This document shows positions 55,981 to 64,000 of a stretch of 64,000 nt of DNA, in pieces (position 1 is the first letter of the stretch; each line of letters opens with the position of its first letter). A program made the translations under genes and the position numbers. The DNA lies in contig NZ_CP032098.1 of the NCBI RefSeq assembly GCF_003544935.1, positions 1,054,001-1,118,000 of the forward strand, written 5' to 3'. Below the pieces are notes generated by a model. It saw nothing but the letters and a program-made list of their open reading frames with translations. It ran no database searches and was not told the origin of the DNA. The stretch is from Malaciobacter molluscorum LMG 25693 (GTDB lineage: Bacteria > Campylobacterota > Campylobacteria > Campylobacterales > Arcobacteraceae).

Positions 55981-57164
55981 TATTTTAAAATCTCTTTTAA
56001 CCTTTCATGAGCTTTTATGTTTGCACTTGTAGGAAGAGGATTTCCTTGTAAATAGTGTGCAATATTGTTTTTTACAAATATAAATTTACTAAGAGGTCTA
56101 TTAAAACTTCCTAATGTTACTTGAATAAGTGCAGAATTTTCTTCTTCAAGTAAAAATAGATCTTCTATATGAATAAAGAAATTCTCATCAACCATAGGTT
56201 TATTAGTCATATTCTTTTTGAAATTCTCTAAATCTATCTTTCCAAAAGAAAAATCATGTTTTAAGTTTATTTTTTTATCTTCTTTTTGACATTGTAAAAC
56301 TACATCGTAGATATTCTTACCTTGTTTTTTCCATCTATCTTCATATTTACTTGATACTTCTAAGTCTTTGTTTATATCAACAGTAATTCGACCACTATTT
56401 AAATTTGTTAATAAATCTATACAGTAATCAAAATATTTTCTACTATCTGTTCTTAACTCTAAAGTACCATCAATTTTAAGAACTCTTAATGCTTCATCAA
56501 TAAACTCATTTGAGTAGATTCTTCTATGAGGTTTTTTATCCCAAGGTACAGGAAAATGTACAAATATTTTTCCTACTTTATTTGAGTTTATAAACTCCAT
56601 AAATAATCTTGCATCATAGTTTACTACTAATACATTTGTTATATTTTGAATTTTTAATTGTTTTAAAAGTTGCTCAATTGAAGGAGTATGAATTTCAAGT
56701 CCTATGAACTGAACATCTGGATTGTTTTTTGCTTGATAAAGTAGATGTCTACCACTACCAAAACCAATCTCTATTTGAATCTCTTTATCAGTTTTAAACT
56801 CATTTACAAAATAATTTATATCTTTTAAATACTCTTTTTTAGGCTCTACTTTTTGATTAAAGCTATTTGTATTAGAAAATACAACATTAGCATCTATTGC
56901 TTCAACATATGCATTTAGTGCATCTTTTACTAAAGTGATAGGAGTTACTCTTGTAACTTTATCAAACTTCAACATTTTGTTTTCATCTTTATTTTTTAGT
57001 GTAAGTAAAAAATCTTTATTATCGTAGTTTACACCAATTTTATACTCTTCTCTTCTGGCATCTTCTGTAAAATTATAAGATTTAGCCATGAAAGTAAAAG
57101 AGACACCATTTTTTTCAAATGGTATTTTTATCTCTTTATCATTATTAAATACTATGTGCGGCAT
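55980..57164 (-). CDS. trmB: tRNA (guanine-N7-)-methyltransferase with long N-terminal extension
   Basis: The C-terminal two thirds contain the TrmB core: EIGFGSGRHLLYQA (SAM site), FIGLEIHTPSIEQLL, FVHFPVPWDKKPHRRI and LELRTDSRKYFDY. The enzyme makes m7G46 in tRNAs. At 394 residues it has about 120 extra N-terminal residues and a C-terminal extension, the form found in Campylobacterota. It overlaps ftsE by 1 base and follows the FN3 lipoprotein gene by 3. Confidence 0.92.
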   Translation of the reverse strand: MPHIVFNNDKEIKIPFEKNGVSFTFMAKSYNFTEDARREEYKIGVNYDNKDFLLTLKNKDENKMLKFDKVTRVTPITLVKDALNAYVEAIDANVVFSNTNSFNQKVEPKKEYLKDINYFVNEFKTDKEIQIEIGFGSGRHLLYQAKNNPDVQFIGLEIHTPSIEQLLKQLKIQNITNVLVVNYDARLFMEFINSNKVGKIFVHFPVPWDKKPHRRIYSNEFIDEALRVLKIDGTLELRTDSRKYFDYCIDLLTNLNSGRITVDINKDLEVSSKYEDRWKKQGKNIYDVVLQCQKEDKKINLKHDFSFGKIDLENFKKNMTNKPMVDENFFIHIEDLFLLEEENSALIQVTLGSFNRPLSKFIFVKNNIAHYLQGNPLPTSANIKAHERLKEILK

Positions 57165-57167
57165 ATA

Positions 57168-58448
57168 TTATTTTAACTCTCTTAATTTAGGTAATATTAA
57201 TTCTGTTTCTTTAGTTTTCTCTGAAGCTATTCCATTTTCATCAACAGCTTGAATTGAGTAGCTATATCTAACTCCTCTTACAATATCTTTATCTTCATAT
57301 CTTAAAGCTTTTATTCCTGTAATTTTAATAGTCTTTTTATCAAAAAAACCATCTTTTATAGTTTTATAAACATTATAACTTACCGTTCTTCTATCAGCAC
57401 TTTGCCAATTTAATATTGCTTTTTCACCTTGAATTTGTGCAAGTGTTATAATTGGTTTTGCAACTTTTTGTAAAGTTGAGCCCATTGCTGCATTTACATT
57501 TAAGTTGCTTTCTAAATTATCTTTATCAATTGAAGATATTTTATAAAAATAGATTTTTCCATCTTCATTTACAAAATCATCATAATTTAGTGTTTTTGCA
57601 CTAACTGTCTTAAGTAATGAAAAACCACTTGTTGCGTCACTACTTCTATAAATATTATATTTTATTACATCAGAAGATTCAGAAGGTTGCCAGTTTAAGA
57701 TAATCTTTCTTGGTTGGTCATTTGATGCTTTTAATGTATAAATACCTTCTGGTAATGCTTTTGTTTGTGCTTTTACTATTTCACTTGGTTTTGTAGCAAT
57801 TTTATCAAATGTATAAGCAACAACTTTATAGTTATAAACTACATTATCTTTTAAATCTGTATCAATATATTCAGCTTGTAATCTTCCGTCAACTTCTGCA
57901 AGATTTTCCCATTTGCTTGTTTGAGGAGAACTTCTATAAATTTTATAATAAGAAATTCTTTCATTTGTATGTGGTCTCCAAATGATTTTTATTTGTCTTG
58001 GAAGATTTGAAATAGCTTGGATAAAGCTAACACCTTCTGGAATATCTAAAGTTGAAACAACATAATCTTTTGTTGTTTTTGATTCAAAATCATTATTTGT
58101 TGTACTAGAAATTTTATAAACATATTTTGTATTTGGTTCTAAATTTGTATCAACAAAGTGTGTTGCATATTTATTCTCAATAGTATCTATTAATTTTAAT
58201 TTTGTACCATCTTTTTGAAGATTTGCTCTATAAAAGTTGTATCCAACAACTCTACTATCATCAACTTTTTGCCATTCAAATGCAATTGCATTAATATCAC
58301 TAATTGATCTTATTGAATCTGAGTTTACTACTTCAATTGATTCATCTATTTTTGGTTTTTGAGATGACATAAGGTCACCTTTGTAACTACAACCACTAAC
58401 TAAAATTGCTAAAGCTAGAGATGATGTGATTTTCATCAAGTTGTTCAT
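57168..58448 (-). CDS. Fibronectin type III repeat lipoprotein
   Basis: The 426-residue protein has a lipoprotein signal (SLALAILVSGCSYKGD) and about four fibronectin type III domains, each with a W-x-x-x-D/N...Y-x-V/I-Y-R pattern (VVGYNFYRA, ISYYKIYRSS, VIKYNIYRSS, TVSYNVYK). It should sit at the outer membrane or periplasm in a binding role that cannot be specified. GGAG lies upstream of the ATG, inside the rluD-like gene, with a 53-base overlap. Confidence 0.85.
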   Translation of the reverse strand: MNNLMKITSSLALAILVSGCSYKGDLMSSQKPKIDESIEVVNSDSIRSISDINAIAFEWQKVDDSRVVGYNFYRANLQKDGTKLKLIDTIENKYATHFVDTNLEPNTKYVYKISSTTNNDFESKTTKDYVVSTLDIPEGVSFIQAISNLPRQIKIIWRPHTNERISYYKIYRSSPQTSKWENLAEVDGRLQAEYIDTDLKDNVVYNYKVVAYTFDKIATKPSEIVKAQTKALPEGIYTLKASNDQPRKIILNWQPSESSDVIKYNIYRSSDATSGFSLLKTVSAKTLNYDDFVNEDGKIYFYKISSIDKDNLESNLNVNAAMGSTLQKVAKPIITLAQIQGEKAILNWQSADRRTVSYNVYKTIKDGFFDKKTIKITGIKALRYEDKDIVRGVRYSYSIQAVDENGIASEKTKETELILPKLRELK

Positions 58449-59382
58449 CTAAATTCTCCATATCGAAATATTGTATTAAAAAATTATTCATATCTTGAGG
58501 TATATCTGCTTTGAAGTTCATCTTTTCATTTGTTATAGGATGATATAAATATAAACTATATGCGTGCAGATAAAATCTATTTATTTTATTTAATTCGCCC
58601 TTAAAACCATATAAATTATCACCTAGAATATGCCTATTTATCGAACTTATATGTACTCTAATTTGATGAGTTCTCCCTGTAAAAAGTTTTGCTGCAATTA
58701 ATTCATATTTTTCGTTTTTACTAAGTGCTATTTTATTAAATGCAGATTTTGCATATCTACCATTTTCTACTATTGCCATTTTTAGTCTATTATTGGGATT
58801 TCTTGCAATAGGTTTTTCAATAATTGTATTTTCTTTTAATGGTAGATCAATAATAGCAAGATAATATCTTCCCATAGATTTATCTTCTAATTGTTTAGAT
58901 AATTTTAAATGTGCTTCATTTGTTTTTGCTACAACCATAACACCGCTTGTACCTTTATCTAATCTATGAACTATGCCATGTCTTTCTTCTCCACTAATAG
59001 TTGATAATGAAATATTTTTTAATTTTAACCAATCTACTAATGTAGCATCTTTTACACTTGGTGCATCATGTACTGTTAAGTTATAAGGTTTATTTACTAC
59101 TAAAATATGCTCATCTTCATAAATTACTTTTACATCTTTATCTTTTAATGAATCTTTTATAAAATCTTCATTTTTTACTTGTGATATTTCAGCTTCTGGA
59201 AAATTTACTTTAATTTCTTGATTCTCTTTTAATTTTAGTCCAGTTTTAATAGTTTTTTTACCATCTACACTAACAAAACCTTTTTTTATTAGTTGTTCAA
59301 TTTGATTTCTTGATGCATCAATATGCAACGAAAGAAATTTATCTAGTCTATTTGTTTCAAAAACAATAAAATTTTTATCCAT
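58396..59382 (-). CDS. rluD: RluD-family 23S rRNA pseudouridine synthase
   Basis: The 328-residue protein has an N-terminal S4 RNA-binding domain (LDKFLSLHIDASRNQIEQLI) and the catalytic RluA/RluD domain with HRLDKGTSGVMVVAKT, whose Asp is the nucleophile, GRTHQIRVHISSI and LGDNLYG. It makes pseudouridines in 23S rRNA. It heads the minus-strand operon that runs to the envC-like gene. RluC versus RluD specificity is not certain. Confidence 0.87.
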   Translation of the reverse strand: MDKNFIVFETNRLDKFLSLHIDASRNQIEQLIKKGFVSVDGKKTIKTGLKLKENQEIKVNFPEAEISQVKNEDFIKDSLKDKDVKVIYEDEHILVVNKPYNLTVHDAPSVKDATLVDWLKLKNISLSTISGEERHGIVHRLDKGTSGVMVVAKTNEAHLKLSKQLEDKSMGRYYLAIIDLPLKENTIIEKPIARNPNNRLKMAIVENGRYAKSAFNKIALSKNEKYELIAAKLFTGRTHQIRVHISSINRHILGDNLYGFKGELNKINRFYLHAYSLYLYHPITNEKMNFKADIPQDMNNFLIQYFDMENLDEQLDENHIISSFSNFS

Positions 59383-59401
59383 ATTTTGCTACTCTTTCAT
59401 T

Positions 59402-60508
59402 ATGCGTTTATTTGACAAAAGAATTGTATCTCATTTTGATTATTTAATTATAATCTTAATTTTACCATTAATACTATTATCATATCATTTGATAAGTGAA
59501 ACAAATGATGCATTGGCCAATAAACAACTTATATATTTTTCATTATCTATACCATTTTTTCTAGGAGTATTTATTTTACCTATTAGAAAATATATAAGAT
59601 TGATTCCTTTATTTTACTGGATTGGTATTGCACTTTTACTTGCTGTTGAATTATGGGGTGAATCTAGATTGGGGGCTAAACGTTGGCTTAGCTTACCTTT
59701 TGTTAGTTCAACTATTCAACCCTCAGAGATAATAAAACCAGTATTTATATTAATGCTTGGATATTTAATACATAATAATCCACCACCAAGAGGTGGTTAT
59801 GGACTTAAAGATTTTATATATTTTTCTTTTTATATATTATTACCATTTGTATTAATTGCAATAGAACCTGATTTGGGTACTGCCTTGGTTCTAGTATTAG
59901 TTGGATATGGAATACTTTTTGTAATCGGAGTTAGTTGGAAAATTTGGGCAACAATTCTATTTGTAATTGCAATTAGTTCTCCTTTGAGTTACACATATTT
60001 AATAAAAGATTATCAGAAAAAAAGAATAAAAGATTTTATATCTGAAAAACCTAGTTATCACGTACAACAATCAATTATTGCTATTGGTTCGGGTGGACTT
60101 GTTGGTAAAGATAGTGATGAAGCTACACAAACTCAACTTAAATTTTTACCTATTGCAACAAGTGATTTTATTTTTGCATTTTTTGTTGAAAGATATGGTT
60201 TTTTAGGTTCACTTGGATTGATTTTAATTTATGCTTTTATTATTTTTCATTTACTTTTAATGAATTATTATTATAAAGATGATTATGTCATTAGAGTTTT
60301 TGCTTCGGGACTTGGGTTGTTAATGTTTTTAAATATGAGTGTAAATATACTAATGGTTATTGGTTTTGCACCTGTTGTTGGTTTACCTTTACCTATGTTT
60401 TCATATGGTGGAAGTTCTTTTATAAATTTTATTGTATTATTCGCTATTTTAGAAAATCTATTAGCCTTTAGGTTTATGGATATGTATGATTTTGAAAGGA
60501 AATTATAA
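59402..60508 (+). CDS. rodA: Rod shape-determining protein RodA (FtsW/RodA/SpoVE family)
   Basis: The 368-residue polymerase has about ten membrane segments and SEDS motifs: GAKRWLSLPFVSSTIQPSEIIKP, IAIEPDLGTALVLV, FIFAFFVERYGFLGS and GLPLPMFSYGGSSF. It polymerises glycan strands in side-wall growth. Only 19 bases separate it from the divergent rluD-like gene, and no Shine-Dalgarno precedes the ATG, so its promoter must lie inside that gene. Confidence 0.92.
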   Translation: MRLFDKRIVSHFDYLIIILILPLILLSYHLISETNDALANKQLIYFSLSIPFFLGVFILPIRKYIRLIPLFYWIGIALLLAVELWGESRLGAKRWLSLPFVSSTIQPSEIIKPVFILMLGYLIHNNPPPRGGYGLKDFIYFSFYILLPFVLIAIEPDLGTALVLVLVGYGILFVIGVSWKIWATILFVIAISSPLSYTYLIKDYQKKRIKDFISEKPSYHVQQSIIAIGSGGLVGKDSDEATQTQLKFLPIATSDFIFAFFVERYGFLGSLGLILIYAFIIFHLLLMNYYYKDDYVIRVFASGLGLLMFLNMSVNILMVIGFAPVVGLPLPMFSYGGSSFINFIVLFAILENLLAFRFMDMYDFERKL

Positions 60509-61363
60509 GTGAAAGCACAACAAAGCTGTTTTATTGGATTTGAACAGGAATTTGAAGAATCAAAAGCTGTACTATTTGGAGCACCATTTGATGGAACAAC
60601 ATCATTTAAACCTGGAGCTAGATTTGCATCAAGTGCAATGAGAGAAGACTCTTGGGCAATTGAGAGTTATTCTCCATATTTTGATAAAGATTTAGAAGAT
60701 TTAAATCTTTTTGATTATGGTGATTTAGAACTTCCTTTTGGAGATAAAAAAACTGCACTTAGAATAATACAAGAACATGTGCAACAAATCATAGATGCTA
60801 ATAAAATTCCAATTATGATTGGTGGTGAACACTTAGTATCTTTAGCACCAGTTAAAGCATTAAGCAAAAAATATGATGATTTAAATATTATACATTTTGA
60901 TGCACATACAGATTTAAGAAAAGATTATTTAGGTGAAGCATTAAGTCATGCTACTGTTTTAAGAAGAATCTATGATCAAGTAGGTGATAACAAAGTAAAT
61001 CAATTTTGTATTAGAAGTGGTTTAAAAGAGGAGTTTGAGTGGGCAAAAGAACATACTCATTTAGAAAAATTTACTTATAAAACTTTACCTGATTGTGTAA
61101 AAAGACTAGAGAATAAACCAGTTTATATAACAATTGATTTAGATGTTTTAGATCCTAGTGTATTCCCTGGGACTGGTACTCCAGAACCAGGTGGAATTGA
61201 TTTTCATGAGATGCTTGATATAATTAATATTTTAAGCAAATTAAATAATGTTGTTGGAATGGATGTAGTTGAATTAAGTCCAAAGTTTGATGCAAGTGGT
61301 GTATCAACAGCAGTTGCATGTAAAACTTTAAGAGAATTAGTTCTAGCTACAATAAAAAATTAA
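60509..61363 (+). CDS. speB: Agmatinase-like ureohydrolase
   Basis: The 284-residue enzyme begins with GTG directly after the rodA stop. It has the dinuclear manganese motifs GGEHLVS, HFDAHTDLR and DLDVLDPSVFPGTGTPEPGG of ureohydrolases. The length and GTGTPEPGG fit agmatinase, which makes putrescine and urea from agmatine. It is probably co-transcribed with rodA. The stop overlaps the convergent radical SAM gene by 4 bases. Confidence 0.88.
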   Translation: MKAQQSCFIGFEQEFEESKAVLFGAPFDGTTSFKPGARFASSAMREDSWAIESYSPYFDKDLEDLNLFDYGDLELPFGDKKTALRIIQEHVQQIIDANKIPIMIGGEHLVSLAPVKALSKKYDDLNIIHFDAHTDLRKDYLGEALSHATVLRRIYDQVGDNKVNQFCIRSGLKEEFEWAKEHTHLEKFTYKTLPDCVKRLENKPVYITIDLDVLDPSVFPGTGTPEPGGIDFHEMLDIINILSKLNNVVGMDVVELSPKFDASGVSTAVACKTLRELVLATIKN

Positions 61364-62628
61364 ACAATAATTTTATTTTTAAATATGGCTCTAACTTTAT
61401 CCATTTTGGAATAAAAGTTAGCCATAACTACGATTAACAAATATTTCCCTTTTTTTGTTAAATATATTACTTCATTTTCAATATATATAAAATCTAGTTT
61501 TTTTAATAAAAATATCTCTTTTTTTAAATATTTTTCTAAATTTATATCAAATAATCTCTCATATTTTTTGATATTAAATGAGCCAGAAAAAAGTGTACAT
61601 AAAAAATAGTATTGTATCATCTGTTTTTTTGTAAATGTACTTTTTGCAATAGTTGAATCTTTTTTTATATTTAAAAGATTTTCATAATTATCTAAATCAT
61701 AGCTATTTACAAATAAATTACCATCTAAATAACTAAAACCTCCACTTCCTAAACCAATATACTCATTATATGTAGATACATACTCATCATTCAATTTTTC
61801 TTCACACTCTTTAGAAAAGGACCACATATTATTCATGTGATAATCTTCTAGCATATCACAAATTATATTATAGAAGTTTTCTTTATTTTTATTTAATTCA
61901 AATCTATTAATAAATTTGCTATTTAAATTTGAGCTCATTAAAGGATATGTTGTTATTTGTTCAACATTTAGTTCTTTTGCTATTTTAATATCATTTTTTA
62001 ACGATTTTTTTGTTTGATTTGGAAGATTAAATATCAAATCAAGATTTGTAATAGGTAAAATACCTTGAATTTTTTTTATTTTATTAATTAATGTATCTTT
62101 ATCTCCAAATCTATCAAATCTACTTAATTCTTTTAATATATCATTATCAAAACTTTGAATACCTATTGATAATCTTTTTACTAAACCTTTTAGATTATTT
62201 ATTGTAGTAGGTTTTATGTGATTTGGATCAGTTTCACATGATATATCTTCTACTTTGAAAATATTTTTAAGAAGTTTTAGAGTTTTAATAATTTCTTCTT
62301 CATGTATTAAAGGACTTCCTCCTCCAATATAAATTGAGTCAATTTTAATATCATAATTTTTTAAAATATGTATCTCTTTTCTCAAGTTTTCAAAATATTT
62401 TACAGCTTTTTTTTCATCATATTTATATTTATGAAATGTGCAGAATGGACATAAATTGTCACAAAATGGAATATGAATATATAATAAATAAGAAGCATCT
62501 TTTTTTAAATGATTAAATTTATTATCTTTATTTGATGTTTTAACTATTTTTACTGATGAGTCAAATGTTTTATTTATAATACTATTTACTATATTATTTA
62601 TTATTACATCTTTTATATTATTAATCAT
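61360..62628 (-). CDS. HemN/HemW-like radical SAM protein
   Basis: The 422-residue protein has the radical SAM motif C-x3-C-x2-C (IHIPFCDNLCPFCTFHKY), GGGSP, where HemN-type proteins usually have GGGTP, and the family segments SIGIQSFD, LDLIFNLPNQT and GLGSGGFSYLDG. It may be a coproporphyrinogen oxidase relative or a HemW-type heme chaperone. AAAGGAG precedes the ATG. It is divergent from the molybdoenzyme gene, sharing a control region with repeated GTAAATTT sites. Confidence 0.8.
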   Translation of the reverse strand: MINNIKDVIINNIVNSIINKTFDSSVKIVKTSNKDNKFNHLKKDASYLLYIHIPFCDNLCPFCTFHKYKYDEKKAVKYFENLRKEIHILKNYDIKIDSIYIGGGSPLIHEEEIIKTLKLLKNIFKVEDISCETDPNHIKPTTINNLKGLVKRLSIGIQSFDNDILKELSRFDRFGDKDTLINKIKKIQGILPITNLDLIFNLPNQTKKSLKNDIKIAKELNVEQITTYPLMSSNLNSKFINRFELNKNKENFYNIICDMLEDYHMNNMWSFSKECEEKLNDEYVSTYNEYIGLGSGGFSYLDGNLFVNSYDLDNYENLLNIKKDSTIAKSTFTKKQMIQYYFLCTLFSGSFNIKKYERLFDINLEKYLKKEIFLLKKLDFIYIENEVIYLTKKGKYLLIVVMANFYSKMDKVRAIFKNKIIV

Positions 62629-62663
62629 CTCTAACTCCTTTTTTTTAATTATAAATTAATTGA

Positions 62664-62726
62664 GTAAATTTAATGTAAATTTAAAAAAAATATTAAGTTT
62701 TAAATTGAAATTTACATAAAATTTAC
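62664..62726. promoter_or_regulatory. Mirror-symmetric GTAAATTT half-sites between the radical SAM gene and the molybdoenzyme gene
   Basis: GTAAATTT occurs at 62664-62671 and 62675-62682, and as AAATTTAC at 62708-62715 and 62719-62726. Each pair is spaced 11 bases start to start, one helical turn, and the two pairs face each other. The 19-base pairs are inverted copies with a single mismatch. This looks like binding sites of an OmpR-type response regulator serving both divergent genes. Confidence 0.55.
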
Positions 62727-62771
62727 TTTGAAATATTAAGATTTCTTTAATAATTAAATAAAGGATTCAAA

Positions 62772-64000
62772 ATGAGTAGTACTTATACAAGAAGAGATTT
62801 TCTTAAAACTACTTCTTTTTCTGCAATATTGGCAGGTACATCTTGTATGGCGGGTAAGCTAGGCTCTCTAGATACTCCTATGTTTGATGATATAAATAAA
62901 ACTGTTAATACATATTGCGAAATGTGTAGTAGTAGATGCCAGGTTGAAGCTAAAGTAAAAAAAGGAAAAGTTACTTTTATCCAAGGTAACTCACATTCAA
63001 AAGGAATGAATACTTCAATCTGTGCAAGGGGTGCTTCAGGTCATTCTCAATTATATGATGAACAAAGATTAGTAAAACCACTTATTAGAGTTGGTAAACG
63101 TGGTGAAGATAAATGGATGGCTGTTTCATATGAAGAGGCTTTTAATTTTATATCTGAAAAATTAAGTAAAATTAAAAAAGAGTATGGAGCAAAATCTGTG
63201 CTATTTTCTGCAAAAACAGGTGAACAATTTAATCATTTAGCAACTTTTACAAGTCTATTTGGTAGTCCTAATCTATTTTCACATGTATCAACTTGTCCTA
63301 TTACATATAAAGTCGCATTTCATCATACTTATGGAGCTGGATTAAAAAGAGATTTTTCAAACTCTAAGTATATATTAAATTTTGGACATAATTTATTTGA
63401 AGGAATTGCAGTTAGTAAAACAAAAAAATTTGCTAAAGCTGTAAATAAAGATAGTTGTAAATTAGTTGTTCTAGAACCAAGATTTTCAATAGTTGCATCA
63501 AAAGCTGATGAATGGCATAGTGTAAAACCAGGTACTGATTTAGCTTTTGTTTTATCATTAATTCATGTTTGGTTACGAGATGGAAAATATGACAAAGAGT
63601 TTGTGAAAAATTATACAGTAGGAATTGAGCAATTAATAGAAAGTACAAAAACAACAACACCTAAATGGCAAGAAAAAATTACTGGAATAAAAGCTGAAGT
63701 TGTTGAGAGAATTGCAAATGAGATTTATGCAGCAGCTCCTTCATGTATTATTGACTGGGGTCATAAAACAACAACAGGTCAAAGTGAATTTCAAAGAACA
63801 AGAGCAATTTTGGTTGCAAATGCTTTAATGGGAAATTTAGAAAAAGAGGGTGGTTTATTTTTTGGTAAAAAAGCAAAAACAGTAAATAAAATTGCAAATA
63901 TGAATATTGCTCCTACAATTTCAAATCCTGATAAACATATAAAAATTGTAAAAGATCTAAGAATAGATAGAGCAAGTCAAAAAGGTGATAATATTTTTGT
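62772..64000 (+). CDS. PsrA/PhsA-like molybdopterin oxidoreductase, partial at window edge
   Basis: The frame is open from the ATG at 62772 (AAGGA upstream) to the end of the window, giving about 409 residues. A Tat motif TRRDFLK at residues 6-12 shows periplasmic export. A [4Fe-4S] site follows with C49, C52, C56 and C84 (CEMCSSRC...SICARG). C175 in STCPITYK is a likely molybdenum ligand. LEPRFSIVASKADEWHSVKPGTD and AILVANALMGNLEKEGG are typical of polysulfide/thiosulfate reductase catalytic subunits (DMSO reductase family). With the H2-oxidising enzymes nearby it could form an H2-to-sulfur respiratory chain. The C-terminal half and partner subunits lie outside. Confidence 0.85.
   Translation, partial: MSSTYTRRDFLKTTSFSAILAGTSCMAGKLGSLDTPMFDDINKTVNTYCEMCSSRCQVEAKVKKGKVTFIQGNSHSKGMNTSICARGASGHSQLYDEQRLVKPLIRVGKRGEDKWMAVSYEEAFNFISEKLSKIKKEYGAKSVLFSAKTGEQFNHLATFTSLFGSPNLFSHVSTCPITYKVAFHHTYGAGLKRDFSNSKYILNFGHNLFEGIAVSKTKKFAKAVNKDSCKLVVLEPRFSIVASKADEWHSVKPGTDLAFVLSLIHVWLRDGKYDKEFVKNYTVGIEQLIESTKTTTPKWQEKITGIKAEVVERIANEIYAAAPSCIIDWGHKTTTGQSEFQRTRAILVANALMGNLEKEGGLFFGKKAKTVNKIANMNIAPTISNPDKHIKIVKDLRIDRASQKGDNIF

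Noticed and set aside
1..64000. CRISPR array, tRNA, rRNA, prophage or genomic island
   Set aside because: No regularly spaced repeats, tRNA-like cloverleaf, rRNA segments, integrase or phage genes were seen, and base composition looks even throughout.

Overview
The window is very AT-rich bacterial DNA with dense, short-spaced operons and SD-led genes. Its content points to Campylobacterota, most likely an Arcobacter-like member (Arcobacteraceae). The evidence is two hydABCDE-type [NiFe]-hydrogenase operons with the HydE protein known from Wolinella and Helicobacter, the long-form DapD, a short PriA, a TrmB with a long N-terminal extension, an FtsEX/EnvC set and a PsrA/PhsA-like molybdoenzyme. 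The genus is inferred from gene content only. I saw no rRNA, tRNA, CRISPR array, prophage or intact insertion sequence.

Layout. 1-3234: a partial M23 peptidase, yebC, an M48 lipoprotein protease, a small secreted protein and a YiiD-type thioesterase. 3245-12822 (minus strand): a fatty-acid beta-oxidation operon holding an acyl-CoA ligase, a thiolase, a FadB/J-like bifunctional enzyme, a FadE-like dehydrogenase and a PlsC-alpha/beta-hydrolase fusion. A 406-bp divergent control region full of GTAC-centred repeats separates it from acnB (13229-15802).

15945-33200: the hydrogenase island. A TetR-family regulator is translationally coupled to a cytoplasmic, sensor-like [NiFe] hydrogenase pair whose large subunit has no C-terminal maturation tail. 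Two paralogous operons follow in tandem, hydABCDE-1 and hydABCDE-2, then hypF. After an NSS transporter, a DUF3817 membrane protein, a Cache chemoreceptor and a shortened IS1595-like transposase relative, hypBCDEA (38391-42022) completes the maturation machinery. TGAAT/ATTCA inverted repeats lie in front of hydA1, hydA2 and hypB. Together these suggest a local H2-sensing circuit with a TetR repressor in place of the usual histidine kinase and response regulator; this is inference.

42199-46845: a branched-chain-amino-acid-type ABC transporter (livK, then livHMGF behind an internal terminator), followed by a MarC-family protein, a TerB-like protein and a SUMT. 48868-52786: a ZapB-like coiled coil with ZapA, a pseudopilin-like protein, priA and dapD. 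52873-61363: a ModE-type HTH protein, then minus-strand envC-like, ftsX, ftsE, trmB, an FN3 lipoprotein and an rluD-like gene, and plus-strand rodA and an agmatinase-like gene. 61360-64000: a HemN/HemW-like radical SAM gene divergent from a Tat-exported PsrA/PhsA-like molybdopterin oxidoreductase that runs off the window. A mirror-symmetric set of GTAAATTT half-sites lies between them.
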